Assembly: GCA_964514105.1 (NCBI GenBank)
Contig: CAZEPJ010000009.1
Span: forward strand, 17,744 to 81,743
DNA from: CAZEPJ01 sp964514105
GTDB lineage: Bacteria; Desulfobacterota; Desulfocorpusculales; Desulfocorpusculum
Direction of reading: 5' to 3'
DNA: 64,000 nt
This document shows, piece by piece, positions 25,299 to 34,011 of the stretch. The number at the start of each line of letters is the position of its first letter. Within the stretch, counting starts at the first letter, position 1. A program made the translations under genes and the position numbers. The notes under the pieces are model-generated. The model did no database searches. It was given only the letters and a program-made list of their open reading frames with translations, and was not told where the DNA came from.

Positions 25299-26298
25299 AT
25301 GAGATCATGGCACCTGTGCATCGTACGCTTGCTGAGCCTTGCCGTCTTCTCCATGACGCCCCTGGCCCCCGCCTTGAGCCTCGCCGAAGGCGCCCCCCGG
25401 ACCGTCGCCCCATGGTCATCGGCCACCGTGGGGCAGCCGGCATGGCCCCGGAAAACACCCTTGCAGCGTTTGAAAAGGCTTGTAACCTCGGGGTAGACGC
25501 GGTGGAGCTGGATGTCCTGGTGTCGGCCGACGGGGAGCTGATGGTACACCACGATTTCCGGCTCAAGCCGGAGATGACCCGCACGGCGGAAGGCTCGTGG
25601 CTATCGTCCATGCCCCCCCCCCCGGCCATCCGTGATCTCACCCTGGCCCAACTCAAGTCCTATGACGTGGGCCGCCTGAAACCGTCGACGGAGTATGCGG
25701 CCCGGTATCCGGACCAAGGGACGGCGGACGGCCAGCGCATCCCCACCCTGCGAGAGGTGGTCCATCTCCTCAAGGCGCGCTGCAGTGAAAGGACGCGCCT
25801 CTTCCTGGAGATCAAGACCACCCCCGAGGAGCCCGGCGCGACGCCTCAGCCCGAAACGGTGGCGGACCAGGTCATGGGGCTCTTGAGGGAGGAAGGATTC
25901 GAGGGCCGAAGCCTCGTCCTCTCCTTTGATTGGCGGGCCTTGGTTCATATCCAGAAGGTGGCCCCCCGGATCCCCACGGTGTACTTGAGCCTGGTCAGCA
26001 GGGGGCTCGACAACGTCCAGCCCGGACGGCCCGGGCCATCGCCCTGGATGGCGGGCATCGACGTGGACGATTTCAAGGGCTCTGTCCCCCAGGCGGTGAA
26101 GGCCGCGGGCGGCTCCATCTGGGCCCCGCACTTCAGGAACCTCTCCTCGGAATCTCTGGCAGAGGCCCGCAGGCTGGGGCTTCAGGTCTTTGTCTGGACC
26201 CCGACAGCCCAGCCGAGATGAGGCGGCTCATGGAGATGGGGGTGGACGGGATCATCACCAACCGACCCGATATCCTGAAGCCCCTTCTCGGACGCTGA
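25299..26298 (+). pseudogene. Secreted glycerophosphodiester phosphodiesterase with two apparent frameshifts
   Basis: AAGGGAGG precedes ATG 25299, which opens a signal peptide (IVRLLSLAVFSMTPLAPA). That frame then fails. The catalytic domain (VIGHRGAAGMAPENTLAAF, VELDVLVSADGELMVHHD, LFLEIK) lies in a second frame, and the last 34 residues (DSPAEMRRLMEMGVDG, then IITNRPDILK) in a third. Adding one C in the run at 25393-25398 and one C at about 26199-26202 restores a single normal GDPD. Both sites are C runs, so base-calling error is as likely as true decay. It diverges from ugpB, and the periplasmic product would feed the transporter. Confidence 0.8.
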
Positions 26299-26325
26299 AA
26301 AGAAAACGCCCCCTCCCGCGGGGCG
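26296..26325 (-). terminator. Rho-independent terminator of the lactate/glycolate dehydrogenase gene
   Basis: Read on the minus strand, CGCCCC and GGGGCG (26325-26320 and 26312-26307) form a stem with a short G-rich loop. TTTTCTTTT follows. It lies about 50 bases past the stop at 26377 and touches the end of the convergent glycerophosphodiesterase gene. Confidence 0.6.
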
Positions 26326-26376
26326 ACACCCCGGCAGGGGGGGGCGAGGAAGACCCCGTCCTGTGCCCGCAAGCCC

Positions 26377-28866
26377 CTACTTCAACGCCTCGGCCAGGAC
26401 GTCGCTCAGCTCCTTCACCGCGATCTTGCCGGTCTTGGCGCTGGTGGCCGCCTTGCGCAGCACCTGCTCGCAGGTGGGGCACGAGGTCACCACGGTGTCG
26501 GCCCCCGTGTCGATGGCCTCCTGGATCCTGGCCGCGGAGATGTCCGAGGACATGGCCTGGTCGCTGGTCAGGATGCCGCCGCCCCCGCCGCAGCAAAGCG
26601 ACTGGCTGCGGTTGTGCTTCATCTCCACCAGGTTGTACCCCAGGGCCTTGAGGATCTCCCGGGGCTCCTCGGTGATCTTGAGGCCGCGGGACATGTCGCA
26701 CGAGTCGTGATAGGTGACCGTCTTGCCCGCGGGCGTGATGGGCCGGTCCTTGAGTCGGTCCGCCAAAACCTGCATGAAGTGCTTGGCCGGGAAGCCGTAT
26801 TCCTCGTGGAGGAAGAGGGCGCATGACGGGCAGAACGTCACCATCTCCTTGGATTGGAACTTGTCCAGAAACCGCCTCTTGTACTCATCCAGCGACTTCT
26901 GGAAGCCCAGGACCGACATGGGATAGCCGCAGCACAGTCCCCCCTCCACCTGGGCGGGGATCCCCAGCTTGTCCATGATCTTCAGGTATTTCTTGGTCTT
27001 GTTCATGCGCGAGCCGTACTGGCATCCCAAAAACACCACCGTGTCCCCCTGGGTGGCCGGCACCTCCATGGCCTCGTCGCCGTAAATGTTCCCCGTTCGC
27101 ATGATGTTCTCGATGAGGGCCCGGTGGGTGTCGTAGGCCAAACCGCAGTCCACCAGCTCGACGCGGGCCGCCCGGACGAGGCTCGGGGTGTCGATCCCCG
27201 AGGGGCACCGCCTGAGGCAATCCCCGCACAACACGCACTGGAAGAGACGCTCCGCGACGGACTCGTCCTTCTGGATCTCCCCGGTGACCACGCCGTAAGC
27301 CAGGGCCACCTTGCCCCGGGGGCTCACCGAATCCCACCCCTCTGCGCACTGGATGCCCGGGCACACCCCCTTGCAGTACCCGCACTGGGTGCAGGTGATG
27401 GTGTCCTGAAACTTGCTCTCCAGCCCCTCCGTCCCCGTCGGGACCTCGAAGGGATACCTCAGGTCCGTGACGAAGCCCTCCTCCCAGTCCATGAGCTTCT
27501 TGGGGTTCATGATGTTCTTGGGGTCCAGGGCCCGCTTGATGGCCTTCATGGCCTTGACGGCCCCCGCCTTCTCCTTGTGCAAAAAGGGAGCCTTGGTGAT
27601 GCCGATTCCGTGCTCCCCCGTGGTGGTGCCGCCCAGGGCCAGGACCGCGTCGTACATGCGCGGGACGGCCTCCTCGGCCTGCTTCCAGTGCTCGGGCTTG
27701 GTGGGGTCCATGAGGACCTTGGTGTGAAGGTTGCCCGTGGCGGCGTGGCCGTACGCCGGGATGAGGATGTCGTACTGGTCGGCGATCTCCTGGAAAGCCA
27801 TGAGGGCCTTGGGCACGTTGTAGATGGGGACCGCCATGTCGTCGGCCAGCATGACCGTCTTGAACTCCTCCCGGAGGATGCTCAGGGAGGGGATCATCTC
27901 CTTGCGGCCCTTCCAGAGGGTCTCGATGCGCTTGGGATCCTCGGTGAACTCGGTCTTGAACGCGCCGCTCTCCTGGCAAACCTTGCCCACCGTCTCGATC
28001 TCCTGCCCCACCACATTGGCGTGGCCGTCCACCTCGATCAGGAGCATGCCCGCGCATTCGGGAAGCCCCATATTCTTGGCCTTGTTCACGGCCTTGATGG
28101 AGACGCCCGTCATGATCTCGATCTGGGAAGGGATCATCCCGTGGCGCACAATGTTGGCCACGCACTCGCCGGTCTTCTCCAGGTCCTCGAAGAACGCCGC
28201 GCAGGCTGCCCGCGCCGCGGGCTTGGGGGCGATCTTCATGACGATCTCGGTGATGATCCCCAGGGTCCCCTCCATGCCGCAGAAGAACTTCTCGAACTGG
28301 AAGCCGCTGGAGCTCACGGGGGTGCGGGTCCCCACGTCGATGACATCCCCCGTGGGCAGCACCACGGTCAGCCCCAGGACGTAGTCGCGGGTGGCGCCGT
28401 ACTTGAGGGCATATCCCCCCGATGAGTTGTGCCCCACCATGCCCCCCAGGGTGGCCACCTCGCTGGAAGCGGGGCCTGGGATGAAGAAGCCGTGGGCCTT
28501 GAGGGCGTCGTTGAACCGGTCGCACACCACGCCCGGCTCCACCACGGCGTACAGGCCGTCGACCCGGATCTCCCGGATCTGCTTCATCCCCTGCATGTCC
28601 ACCACGATGCCGCCCACGATGGGCACCGCCGCGCCCACCAGTCCTGTGCCGGCTCCACGGGGGACCAACGGGATCTCCTGCTCGTTGGCCAGCTCCACGA
28701 TCTTCTGGACCTGGACCGTGTCCATGGGCCGGACAACGGCATCGGGCATGTGCCGGTGGATGCCGGCATCGAACGAATAGACGTAGAGCTCGGCAGTCCT
28801 CGTGCTGCAGTTCTTCTCACCGACGATGTTCACCAGCCTGTCGACGATCTCCGGTTTCAGCGCCAT
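26377..28866 (-). CDS. Fused FAD/iron-sulfur 2-hydroxyacid (lactate/glycolate) dehydrogenase, GlcD-GlcF type
   Basis: 829 residues from ATG 28866 (GAGGAG 8 bases upstream; a GTG three codons earlier is less well placed). The N-terminal half is a FAD_binding_4 oxidase (VPRGAGTGLVGAAVP; C-terminal HGIGITKAPFL). Two 4Fe-4S ferredoxin motifs follow (CTQCGYCKGVCPG and CVLCGDCLRRCPSG). Two CCG heterodisulfide-reductase-like domains end the protein (GGLCCGYP and QSLCCGGGGG). It should oxidise D-lactate, glycolate or a similar acid and pass electrons to the membrane pool. A LarA-type racemase gene lies 91 bases upstream in the same direction, suggesting lactate use. Confidence 0.9.
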   Translation of the reverse strand: MALKPEIVDRLVNIVGEKNCSTRTAELYVYSFDAGIHRHMPDAVVRPMDTVQVQKIVELANEQEIPLVPRGAGTGLVGAAVPIVGGIVVDMQGMKQIREIRVDGLYAVVEPGVVCDRFNDALKAHGFFIPGPASSEVATLGGMVGHNSSGGYALKYGATRDYVLGLTVVLPTGDVIDVGTRTPVSSSGFQFEKFFCGMEGTLGIITEIVMKIAPKPAARAACAAFFEDLEKTGECVANIVRHGMIPSQIEIMTGVSIKAVNKAKNMGLPECAGMLLIEVDGHANVVGQEIETVGKVCQESGAFKTEFTEDPKRIETLWKGRKEMIPSLSILREEFKTVMLADDMAVPIYNVPKALMAFQEIADQYDILIPAYGHAATGNLHTKVLMDPTKPEHWKQAEEAVPRMYDAVLALGGTTTGEHGIGITKAPFLHKEKAGAVKAMKAIKRALDPKNIMNPKKLMDWEEGFVTDLRYPFEVPTGTEGLESKFQDTITCTQCGYCKGVCPGIQCAEGWDSVSPRGKVALAYGVVTGEIQKDESVAERLFQCVLCGDCLRRCPSGIDTPSLVRAARVELVDCGLAYDTHRALIENIMRTGNIYGDEAMEVPATQGDTVVFLGCQYGSRMNKTKKYLKIMDKLGIPAQVEGGLCCGYPMSVLGFQKSLDEYKRRFLDKFQSKEMVTFCPSCALFLHEEYGFPAKHFMQVLADRLKDRPITPAGKTVTYHDSCDMSRGLKITEEPREILKALGYNLVEMKHNRSQSLCCGGGGGILTSDQAMSSDISAARIQEAIDTGADTVVTSCPTCEQVLRKAATSAKTGKIAVKELSDVLAEALK

Positions 28867-28957
28867 CTCTCCCACACTCCTCTCGGATTTGAACAGGGTC
28901 CCCTGCGGGGCCCCAATTGGAAGGTCCGGGGTCGGGATCGCCCGGCCGACGGATCGC

Positions 28958-30205
28958 TCAACCGATCATGGGGACCGTGATGGAGCCGTCCATGAGGAAC
29001 AGGACCTTGGCATCCTTGCCCTTGGCCGCCAGCGCCTCGTCCAGGGCCTTCTGCGCGTCGTTGAACGGGCGCATGAAGACGGCCCGAAGGTCGGCCTCAG
29101 GCAGATCGGTCACGGCCCACATGTCCGCCCACAGGGCGATCTCGGCCATCTTGGCCGCCTTGTGGTAGCCGAGCTTGTACCCCAAGTCGATGGTCTCCAG
29201 CGCGCGTCTGGGATCGCCCCCGGCGCTCGCCAGCAGGTCGAAGAAGGCCTTCTCTCCGATGCCGGTGCGGCACTTGCTCACCATGATGAGGATGCCGCCT
29301 TCCTTGAGGGCCAGCTTGCCGCTTTCCAGGGCCTTCTGGGACTGGTAGAGATCCACGTCCATGGGATAGGGCGCCACGGACACCACGATGTCGGCCTTCT
29401 GGGGGATGGTCACGCAGAACAACTCGTTGGCCTTTTCGATGGCCCCCTCCAGGGAGGCGTGGATATCCCCCGTGGTCGCCCCGTAGATGCGGCGGTCCTT
29501 GTCCAGGACCACCTGGATGGAGAAGATGGGCTTCCCCTCCACGCTCTTCAATGCGTCGATCATGTCCTCGTGGACCGGATTGCCCGCCAGGGCCAGGCTC
29601 TTGGCCTGGGGGCGGATGGCGTACTTGTGGTTCTGCTCGATGGTCTTGTACGAGGCGATGCCCGGCAGGAAGGACTTCCTGCCCCCGGTGTACCCCCCGA
29701 AGTAGTGGGGCTCCACGGAGCTGATGGCTACGAGCTTGTCCGCCCGGACACCGTGGTGGTTCACGAACATCTCGGTGCCGTTGGTCGACGTCCCCAGGTG
29801 GACCATTTCGGCGTCGTTGCGGGAGTCGTGCACGTAGATCCGGTCCCGGAACTCCTGGTACAAGGGTCCGAAAATGAAGCGGTACTCCTCCCCCGTGGGG
29901 GCCCGGTGGCAGCCGGTGGCCACGATGAACCGGGCGTTGATCTTGCGCAGTTTGTCCTGGATGATCTCCAGGACCTTGGCCGTGGGGGTCGGGCGGGTGC
30001 CGTCGTTGACGATGAAGAGCACTTCCTTGGCGTTCTCGATGAAGGCGTCGAAAGAGGGGCCTCCCACGGGGTTGGCCAGCGCTCCGACCAGCGTCTCCCG
30101 CTCGGGGCCGGTCTTGACCTCGTTGGGATGATACACCCCCAGGACGTTTCCGTCGGGGACCCGCACCAAGACCTCTCCCTGGCCGTACGGAACGCGGATG
30201 TCCAT
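28958..30205 (-). CDS. larA: LarA-type nickel-pincer lactate racemase homologue
   Basis: 415 residues with GAGAGGTGG before the ATG. Family blocks are present: VNDGTRPTP, ATGCHRAPTGEEY, HDSRN, and PHYFGGYTGGRKSFLPG, which holds the lysine that carries the nickel-pincer nucleotide in LarA (Lys in GGRKS). No larB, larC or larE cofactor genes are present in this window. The family includes racemases of other hydroxyacids, so lactate as substrate is inferred from the adjacent dehydrogenase. Confidence 0.83.
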   Translation of the reverse strand: MDIRVPYGQGEVLVRVPDGNVLGVYHPNEVKTGPERETLVGALANPVGGPSFDAFIENAKEVLFIVNDGTRPTPTAKVLEIIQDKLRKINARFIVATGCHRAPTGEEYRFIFGPLYQEFRDRIYVHDSRNDAEMVHLGTSTNGTEMFVNHHGVRADKLVAISSVEPHYFGGYTGGRKSFLPGIASYKTIEQNHKYAIRPQAKSLALAGNPVHEDMIDALKSVEGKPIFSIQVVLDKDRRIYGATTGDIHASLEGAIEKANELFCVTIPQKADIVVSVAPYPMDVDLYQSQKALESGKLALKEGGILIMVSKCRTGIGEKAFFDLLASAGGDPRRALETIDLGYKLGYHKAAKMAEIALWADMWAVTDLPEADLRAVFMRPFNDAQKALDEALAAKGKDAKVLFLMDGSITVPMIG

Positions 30206-30316
30206 GATCCACCTCTCGTGGGAAGCAAGACTCGCATCTCTGAGGTTAGAATGTAAAGGGAGACACCGGGGGCCGCCCCGTCCCCACCGCCGCGCCTCGC
30301 CGTCCCGATCCCGGGA

Positions 30317-30739
30317 CTACTTTTTCGCGTGCTTGCTGATCTCTTCCCTGAGCCAGGCGACTGCCGCGTCGCCCTGCATGAGGTTGCCCAACTCGGAGGG
30401 GTCGCTCATCTTGATCTTGAAGATCCAACCTTCGCCGTGGACGTCCCGGTTGATGACCGTAGGGTCATCCTCCACAGCCTCGTTTCTCTCCGTCACGTCG
30501 CCCGATACGGGGGCGTAGAGCTTGCCGAGCCACTTGCCGGTCTCAATGGTCCCGACGCGCTCGCCCTGCTCCACCGTGTCCCCCTCTTCGGGCATGTCCA
30601 CGAAACTGATATCCCCCGCCAGCTTCTGAGCGAAGTCCGTGATCCCCACGACCGCGACATCTCCCTCCACCCGCGCCCACATGTGCTCCTTGTGATAGTA
30701 CAACGCATCCGGCATCTCGTATCCATCCACCGTCGCCAT
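30317..30739 (-). CDS. gcvH: Glycine cleavage H-like lipoyl carrier protein
   Basis: 140 residues with TAGGAGGTGAG upstream. It begins YYHKEHMWARVEGDVAVVGIT and has FVDMPEEGD and YAPVSGDV, as in GcvH. The lipoylation lysine (Lys69) sits in ETGKWLGK instead of the usual ESVKAVS, and no gcvP or gcvT is nearby. It may serve glycine cleavage encoded elsewhere or be one of the GcvH-like lipoyl carriers with another role. Confidence 0.85.
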   Translation of the reverse strand: MATVDGYEMPDALYYHKEHMWARVEGDVAVVGITDFAQKLAGDISFVDMPEEGDTVEQGERVGTIETGKWLGKLYAPVSGDVTERNEAVEDDPTVINRDVHGEGWIFKIKMSDPSELGNLMQGDAAVAWLREEISKHAKK

Positions 30740-30962
30740 CGCTCACCTCCTAGGGATCGTTTGCGGGAAGAACCGAACGGCCCGAGCTGCCGCCGCAGAC
30801 ATGATGAAATTATACCGAGGTGCGACGCAGGGTGTCAATTTGGCCCGGCCCGGCGGTCTGCGGCGGGCAGGCTTGATTTTTCCCGGCCGCGGCGTTGAAA
30901 TGAGGCGGACGCGGGGTGCGCCCGGCGCCCTGGCCGAGGGGGCCGCACGGGGAGATACGGGG

Positions 30963-31292
30963 ATGAGGGGAACACGGCGAACCAGCAGGACTCGGGAGGG
31001 ACAGGAGGCCGCCTGGGTCTCGCACGACGCGCTGCGCCGCGAAAAGGAGCGCGCCCGGGAGCTGCGTCACACGCCGTGGTGGCGGCGCAAGGTGGCGCGC
31101 GGGATCTGCCATTACTGCGGAGGGCACTTCCCCCCCGGAGAACTCACCCTGGACCACGTGGTTCCGCTGGCCCGCGGCGGGCGAAGCACGCGCAGCAACT
31201 GCGTGTCGAGCTGCAAGGCGTGCAACACCAAGAAGCATTCCCTGTTGCCCCTGGAATGGGAGGAATACCTCAAGGGCCTTGAGGAGCGATAG
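30963..31292 (+). CDS. HNH endonuclease
   Basis: 109 residues from ATG 30963; the frame is open further upstream (ATG 30900), so the start is uncertain. The zinc and HNH motifs are clear: CHYCGGHF, LTLDHVVPLARGG, NCVSSCKACNTKK. The N-terminal part is basic and helical (RREKERARELRHTPWWRR). It is a small stand-alone HNH nuclease of the type often found as a single gene, with unknown physiological role. It is convergent with ilvE. Confidence 0.82.
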   Translation: MRGTRRTSRTREGQEAAWVSHDALRREKERARELRHTPWWRRKVARGICHYCGGHFPPGELTLDHVVPLARGGRSTRSNCVSSCKACNTKKHSLLPLEWEEYLKGLEER

Positions 31293-31347
31293 GCACGCCC
31301 CCCCCGCGGCTCCGAAAGGGCGGCCGGAGGGGCGGCCCTCCCCGGGG

Positions 31348-32421
31348 CTACGCCACCGGCTCGACCCAGCCGTGGGGATCGGGATGGTCGCCGTACTGGA
31401 TGCCCGTCAGCTCGTCGTACAGTCGCCGGGACAGATCGCCCACCTTCCCGCCGTTGACCTCGAAGATCTCGCCTTTGAAAGAGACCTCGCCCACCGGAGA
31501 GATGACGGCGGCCGTGCCCGTGGCGAACATCTCCCTGAGCCGGCCGGCGCGGATGGCCTCGATCACTTCCTCGATGCGGATCTGGCGCTCCTGGACGGGG
31601 ATCCACCAATCCCGGGCGAGCTGGATGACCGAGTCCCGGGTGATGCCGGGCAGGATGCTCCCTCCCAGGGGCGGCGTCACCAGATCGTCGTCCAGGAGGA
31701 AGAAGATGTTGCTGGTGCCCACCTCCTCGACGAAGCTGCGGTGGACTGCGTCCAACCACAGGACCTGGGTATACCCCTTGGCGTGGGCCTCCTCCATGGC
31801 CAAAAGGCTCGCTGCGTAATTCCCGGAGGTCTTGGCCTCCCCCACGCCACCCCGCACGGCCCGAACGTACGAGTCCTCCACCAGGATCTTGGTGGGGTTG
31901 AATCCGCCGGGATAGTACGCACCCACCGGTCCGGTCATGATGTAGAAGAGGTATTCGGGGGAGACCTTGACACCCAGGGCCCCCTCGGTGGCGATCATGG
32001 TGGGCCGGATGTACAGGGACGCCCCCCTGGTGCGGGGGATCCAGTCTCGATCCAGCCTCAGCAGGGCCTTGAGGGCCTCCAGGGTGAAGGGGACGTCCAC
32101 CTCGGGCATGCAAAGCCGCCGGGCGGAGCGGTTGAGGCGATGGAGATTGTCCCGGGGGCGAAAAAGCTGGATGCCGCCGTCGGAGCGCCGGTATGCCTTG
32201 AGCCCCTCAAACACCTCCTGGCCGTAATGAAGGACCAGGGCGGCGGGGTCGAGGGGGATGGGCCCGTACGGGACAATGCGTGGGTTACACCACCCCGCCC
32301 CCTCGCGGTAGTTCATCTGGAAGACGTGGTCCGAGAAATGGACGCCGAAGCCCAGTTTGCCTTCGTCCTGCGGTCTTGGACGGGCCTTGGCAGGCCCCAC
32401 CTTGCGGATCTTGATCTTCAT
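31348..32421 (-). CDS. ilvE: Branched-chain amino acid aminotransferase
   Basis: 357 residues from ATG 32421 (GAGGAG five bases upstream). Class IV PLP aminotransferase motifs: LHYGQEVFEGLKAYR, the PLP lysine in GEAKTSGNYAASL, EEVGTSNIFF, ILPGITRDSV and TGTAAVISPVG. It interconverts branched-chain 2-oxoacids and Leu/Ile/Val. Length fits the longer BCAT form. Confidence 0.93.
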   Translation of the reverse strand: MKIKIRKVGPAKARPRPQDEGKLGFGVHFSDHVFQMNYREGAGWCNPRIVPYGPIPLDPAALVLHYGQEVFEGLKAYRRSDGGIQLFRPRDNLHRLNRSARRLCMPEVDVPFTLEALKALLRLDRDWIPRTRGASLYIRPTMIATEGALGVKVSPEYLFYIMTGPVGAYYPGGFNPTKILVEDSYVRAVRGGVGEAKTSGNYAASLLAMEEAHAKGYTQVLWLDAVHRSFVEEVGTSNIFFLLDDDLVTPPLGGSILPGITRDSVIQLARDWWIPVQERQIRIEEVIEAIRAGRLREMFATGTAAVISPVGEVSFKGEIFEVNGGKVGDLSRRLYDELTGIQYGDHPDPHGWVEPVA

Positions 32422-32558
32422 CTCTCCACTCCTCAAGCCGATTGGCCCCGCCGTCCGCGCCGCCCCCCGGGGCGTTGGCGACGACCCGCGCCCAGGCGCC
32501 CGGGTCCGAGGGCCTCATGGGGCCGGCGGGCGCCCGGGGGCGCCGCTCCAAAAGGGGA

Positions 32559-33551
32559 TCAAGCGGGGGGCTCCGGGGTCGACGGGTACGCGGTTCCCCT
32601 CAGATGCTCCACGTGGCGACAAGCCGCGAAGGCCGCCGTGGCCCCCTCGCCGCACGCCGTGACCACCTGGCGAAGGAGCTTCTTGCGGGCATCCCCGCAA
32701 GCGAAGAGGCCCGGGACCGATGTCCTCATGTCCTCGTCCGTGACCACGTATCCGTTCTCGTCGGTGCGGGCCAGCCCCTTGACGATCTCGGTGTTGGGGA
32801 CGGTGCCTACGAAGACGAACACCCCCGAGCAGGGCTTCTCCCATGCCTTTCCGCTCCTCAGGTTTCGCAGGCGGACCCGCTCCACTCCGGCGGCTCCCCC
32901 CTCGACGGCGTCCACCACGGTGTCCCAGATGAAGTCCATCTTGGGGTGGGACAGGGCGCGCTCCTGGATGATGGGGGAGGCTCGCAAACGGTCCCGGCGG
33001 TGGACCAGGGTCACCTTGCCCGCCAGGTTGGCCAGGTAGATCCCTTCCTCCACGGCCGTGTCTCCGCCGCCCACCACGACCACCTCCTGTCCCCTGAAGA
33101 ACGGACCGTCGCACGTGGCGCAGTAGGAGACGCCCCGTCCCCGGAACTCGTCCTCCCCCGGCACGCCAAGCTTTCTCCAGTCCGCTCCCATGGCCAAGAT
33201 GACGCACAGGGCGCGATGGCTTCCCCGGTCGGTCTTCACCTCAAATCTCCCGGGAGGACCATCCAGCGGTTTCAGCGCCTGGACCTCCTCGCTGGCGATC
33301 TTGAGGCCGAAGCGCACGGCGTGCTCCTCCATCCTCCGGGAGAGGTCCGGCCCCGAGATCCCCTGGGGGAAGCCGGGATAGTTCTCCACCATCTCCGTGG
33401 TGGCCGCCTGCCCTCCCGCCACGAGTCTCTCCAGCAGGAGGGTCTTCATGGAGTCACGGGCTGCATAAAGCCCCGCGGTGAGGCCAGCAGGCCCCCCGCC
33501 GACGATGAGGATATCCCACACCTCCCCAGAGGCGTCGGACGCTGTGTCCAT
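32559..33551 (-). CDS. trxB: Thioredoxin reductase
   Basis: 330 residues. FAD-binding GGGPAGLTAGLYAAR at the start, redox pair CATC in YCATCDGPFF, NADPH-binding VVVGGGDTAVEEGIYLA and the C-terminal FACGDAR motif. The adjacent gene encodes thioredoxin with a 15-base gap, forming the classic trxA-trxB operon. It reduces TrxA with NADPH. Confidence 0.94.
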   Translation of the reverse strand: MDTASDASGEVWDILIVGGGPAGLTAGLYAARDSMKTLLLERLVAGGQAATTEMVENYPGFPQGISGPDLSRRMEEHAVRFGLKIASEEVQALKPLDGPPGRFEVKTDRGSHRALCVILAMGADWRKLGVPGEDEFRGRGVSYCATCDGPFFRGQEVVVVGGGDTAVEEGIYLANLAGKVTLVHRRDRLRASPIIQERALSHPKMDFIWDTVVDAVEGGAAGVERVRLRNLRSGKAWEKPCSGVFVFVGTVPNTEIVKGLARTDENGYVVTDEDMRTSVPGLFACGDARKKLLRQVVTACGEGATAAFAACRHVEHLRGTAYPSTPEPPA

Positions 33552-33566
33552 GACTGCTCCCGACGA

Positions 33567-33896
33567 TCAAAGGGCCTTTTGGATGAGGGCCTCGATGTTC
33601 CCTTTGGGCACGGCACCGACGATCTGATCCAACACCTCGCCCCCCTTGAAGAGGATCAGGGTGGGGATGCCCCGGATGCCGTATTTCCCCGGTGTGACGG
33701 GGTTTTCGTCCACGTTGAGTTTGGCCACCTTCACCTGGCCGGCGAACTGCCCCGCCAGCTCCTCCACCACAGGACCCACCACACGGCACGGCCCGCACCA
33801 GGGGGCCCAGAAATCGACCAGGGCGGGGATGGGAGACTTGAGGATCTCTTCCTCAAACGTGCTGTCGCTCAACTGCGTCAGATTCTCTCCAGCCAT
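33567..33896 (-). CDS. trxA: Thioredoxin
   Basis: 109 residues from ATG 33896, with GGAGGAG upstream. The active site is FWAPWCGPCR (Cys34, Cys37), followed by KLNVDENP and the cis-proline GIPTLILFKGG. Standard length and order for bacterial TrxA. First gene of the trxA-trxB pair. Confidence 0.95.
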   Translation of the reverse strand: MAGENLTQLSDSTFEEEILKSPIPALVDFWAPWCGPCRVVGPVVEELAGQFAGQVKVAKLNVDENPVTPGKYGIRGIPTLILFKGGEVLDQIVGAVPKGNIEALIQKAL

Positions 33897-34011
33897 GGCT
33901 CGCGCTCTCCTCCGTCGGAATTGACCATCCGGCACGCCGCAGGGTTCCCCCCGCTCGCCCGTCCCCGTGCCGGGGTCCAAACTTTTCTGCTAACACAGCC
34001 CCCCCTTTGTG

